From positions 1 through 45,712 of IMG/VR virus record IMGVR_UViG_3300031507_000010: a DNA stretch of 45,712 bases. The stretch is one strand, 5' to 3'. The stretch is from a virus. Positions 43,878 to 45,712 of the stretch are shown in pieces (positions within the stretch are counted from its first letter, which is position 1; the number at the start of each line of letters is the position of its first letter). Position numbers and translations under genes: made by a program. The notes beneath the pieces were generated by a model, which was not told the origin of the DNA, searched no databases, and saw only the letters and a program-made list of their open reading frames with translations.

Positions 43878-45650
43878 TCAGACGCGGACGGTACCGGAGA
43901 GCAGGGCGGAGGTGGAGCCGTTGACGTTGAAGCCGACGGAGTACTGCCGGGAGGCATGGCCCACCATGGCGATCAGGTGGCATTCCTCGCTCCACGCGGC
44001 GGTGTAGTCGTTCTCCGCGTTCAGGACGCTGTCCCGGATGACACCCAGGTCCAGGGTCATGCCCTGTCCGTGGAGGAAGGTGCCGGCCGCGAAGATCATG
44101 AAGTTGACCGTGGTCGGCCAGGCCACCAGTCCGGTCGCGTTGCCGAACTGTCCGGTGCCGCGTACCTGCCAGTCGCTGACCCACTGGACGCGTACGTTGC
44201 GTGCGGCGAAGAACGAGGTGATCTCCGCGTCGGCGACCGCCTGCCAGGCGTCCACCCCTGCCTTCCAGGCCAGGTCCGCGCGGAGCACGTCCCTCACCCA
44301 GTACGGGAGGACGACTTCGAGCACGTCATCGGTGCACATGCCGTAGCGGGCGCGGTAGTCGGTCGCGGCCAGGCTCACCGCGTCGTAGATGCGGGGCGCG
44401 GCCGCGTCTGTGTTGGCGCCGCCCGTGATGGCGGTGGCAGCTCCGGAGGCCGCGACCATGAGCGCGATCAGGCGGGCGTTGATGGCCCGCTCGTGCGCGG
44501 CCATGAGCAACTGAAGGGTGTTCTGGGTGGCCTCGGGGTACGCGTCGTTCGTGAGGTTGCCGGCGGTCAGGCAGATGCCGTAGCAGTCCAGCCGCTCCTC
44601 GTCGAAGGTCGGGCAGGGGACCCGCATGCACGGCTTGTTCGGCGAGCCGGTGACCGTGGCCTCGTCGTCCGCCTCGGTCCACAGCCACGGCACGGAGGCG
44701 TTGGAGAACGCGACCGCGAACCCGCCGAAGGCGTTGGTCCCGACCGCGTCAGCGAGCGAGGGAGAGATCGGGAACTGGATCCCGCCGCGGGTGATGCCCA
44801 CGGTCGGCAGGTCGATCAGGCCGTCCGAGCACGCGATGTTGAAGAAGTCGTAGCGGATCTCGGACGGGGCACACCAGCCACCGCCGGCCACCAGGGCTTC
44901 GGCCATCTCGGGCCGGGTCAGGTGCTTGATGAGCTGCCCGACCTTGGAATGGGACGTGTTGAGATCGACCGTGTGGTCGAACTGGTTCTTGATCGTGGCC
45001 ACGATGTGGCCCTGCTCGGTGGAACCGGTTCGGCTGATCGGGATGGCGCGGGACTTCTTGGAGAACGCGTCGCCCAGGTCGTCCATGCTGACGATGTCGG
45101 CGCCGGCAGCCTTGCCGGGGATGTCGATCGACGCGGTGACCGCGAGCCGGGGGGTGACCTCACCCTGGGTCTGCGGGGCGACTGCGGCGGTGGCGGACAG
45201 GGACGCGGTGGCCCGGGTGACCTGGCCCTGGAACCTGCTGCCCATCATGTCCGCGAGAGCGGCGGTGACGCCCTGCGCGGTGGCGCGGGCGATGGCGTCG
45301 GTGTCCACGGCAGCGGCGACCGGGGCCACGGGCTCGGCCGGTGCGGCGGGTCCGTTGACTCGGGCGGCGATGGCTGCCATCTGGTCCGCGTTGCGGATCC
45401 GGGCCTGGTCCGCGAGCCGTGCGGCCGTGGCCTGCTTGCCTTCCAGCTCGGCCGCGATGCGGTCCAGGTCGTCCGCGACGCGCCCGGCGTAGGCGATGCG
45501 CTGTTGCGCGGACTCTGCGGTGATCTCGCCCGGGTCCTCGGAGTTGAGCCGGTTGACCTCCGCCATGCCCTGCTCCTGCAGGGCGGTCAGGTCAGCGACG
45601 CTCATGAGCGTCAGATCCGACGGGGCGGAGAACAGTTCGTCACGGGCCAT
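43878..45650 (-). CDS. Major capsid protein with scaffold-like N-terminal domain
   Basis: 590 residues. About 1-130 is helical and charged (E-V-N-R-L-N-S-E-D; A-A-E-L-E-G-K-Q-A-T) with an Ala/Pro/Val linker to ~200, like the delta/scaffold domain of HK97-type capsids. About 215-590 carries the shell domain, with H-S-K-V-G-Q-L-I-K-H-L, a Cys-rich middle and Y-S-V-G-F-N-V-N-G near the end. GAGGGGA precedes ATG. Alternatively a hexamer protein paired with the next gene. Confidence 0.8.
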   Translation of the reverse strand: MARDELFSAPSDLTLMSVADLTALQEQGMAEVNRLNSEDPGEITAESAQQRIAYAGRVADDLDRIAAELEGKQATAARLADQARIRNADQMAAIAARVNGPAAPAEPVAPVAAAVDTDAIARATAQGVTAALADMMGSRFQGQVTRATASLSATAAVAPQTQGEVTPRLAVTASIDIPGKAAGADIVSMDDLGDAFSKKSRAIPISRTGSTEQGHIVATIKNQFDHTVDLNTSHSKVGQLIKHLTRPEMAEALVAGGGWCAPSEIRYDFFNIACSDGLIDLPTVGITRGGIQFPISPSLADAVGTNAFGGFAVAFSNASVPWLWTEADDEATVTGSPNKPCMRVPCPTFDEERLDCYGICLTAGNLTNDAYPEATQNTLQLLMAAHERAINARLIALMVAASGAATAITGGANTDAAAPRIYDAVSLAATDYRARYGMCTDDVLEVVLPYWVRDVLRADLAWKAGVDAWQAVADAEITSFFAARNVRVQWVSDWQVRGTGQFGNATGLVAWPTTVNFMIFAAGTFLHGQGMTLDLGVIRDSVLNAENDYTAAWSEECHLIAMVGHASRQYSVGFNVNGSTSALLSGTVRV

Positions 45651-45682
45651 GTTCGGTCCCCTCGTGGCCGGATCGTCAGCGC

Positions 45683-45712
45683 TCAGGCGCTACTCAGGGT
45701 CAAGTTAGCACC
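45683..45712 (-). CDS. Possible 3' end of an upstream gene
   Basis: The only stop-free minus frame at the edge reads ...A-N-L-T-L-S-S-A-stop, ending 32 bases before the capsid gene. It could be the C-terminus of a protease, scaffold or portal gene; too little is visible to name it. Confidence 0.3.
   Translation of the reverse strand, partial: GANLTLSSA

Noticed and set aside
1-45712. Control by rare TTA leucine codons, known in some Streptomyces phages
   Set aside because: The TTA triplets I checked by eye in genes were out of frame or intergenic; no in-frame case was found, though the check was not exhaustive.

Overview
This window reads as most of the genome of a tailed (siphovirus-type) phage of a GC-rich actinobacterium, most likely Streptomyces. 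The evidence is GC-rich coding with frequent GTG starts and 1-4 base stop/start overlaps, a WhiB-family protein, a long tape measure, an amidase lysin with a holin, and a DNA polymerase/primase set. The layout recalls R4-like (Arquatrovirinae-type) Streptomyces phages; that placement is from memory and not checked. I saw no integrase or classical repressor here, but the terminase-portal segment is missing, so the window is not the whole genome.

Layout. (1) 1-6775, leftward: a truncated small-terminase-like gene, RuvC-like resolvase, family A DNA polymerase, HNH-like and ribbon-helix-helix proteins, primase-helicase, a PD-(D/E)XK nuclease and an excisionase-like HTH protein. (2) 6870-23366, rightward: SF2 helicase, zinc-ribbon/RecB-like nuclease, a structured RNA region with tRNA-like folds, a cytosine methyltransferase, then a block that looks like the transfer region of a Streptomyces conjugative element (GntR regulator, Spd-like membrane proteins, FtsK/TraB-like translocase, GGACAG repeats), then many small accessory genes ending in WhiB. 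(3) 23363-35907, leftward: glycosyltransferase, holin, endolysin, tail tip and adhesin genes, tape measure, frameshifted tail assembly chaperones. (4) 36345-38005, rightward island with a second methyltransferase, inside the leftward structural operon. (5) 37977-45712, leftward: head-tail joining proteins, a second beta-helix fibre, a probable tail tube protein and two capsid proteins.

Leftward transcription from the early block runs off the left edge into a small-terminase-like gene, while the capsid gene at the right edge must be preceded by portal and terminase. The two edges therefore probably face each other across a missing segment of a circularly permuted or circularised genome.

Regulation. 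Rightward genes share a near-palindromic AT-rich motif (TTTAATTAAA, nine copies plus two variants) placed 19-100 bases (usually 30-50) before the first start, and a stereotyped leader GACGGAGGAACG-ATG. Strong hairpin terminators separate the units. The most unusual content is the conjugation-like block with its repeats, a pair of 115-bp inverted-repeat elements, a tRNA-like sequence with 3' half before 5' half, and a methyltransferase gene bracketed by a 21-bp direct repeat.
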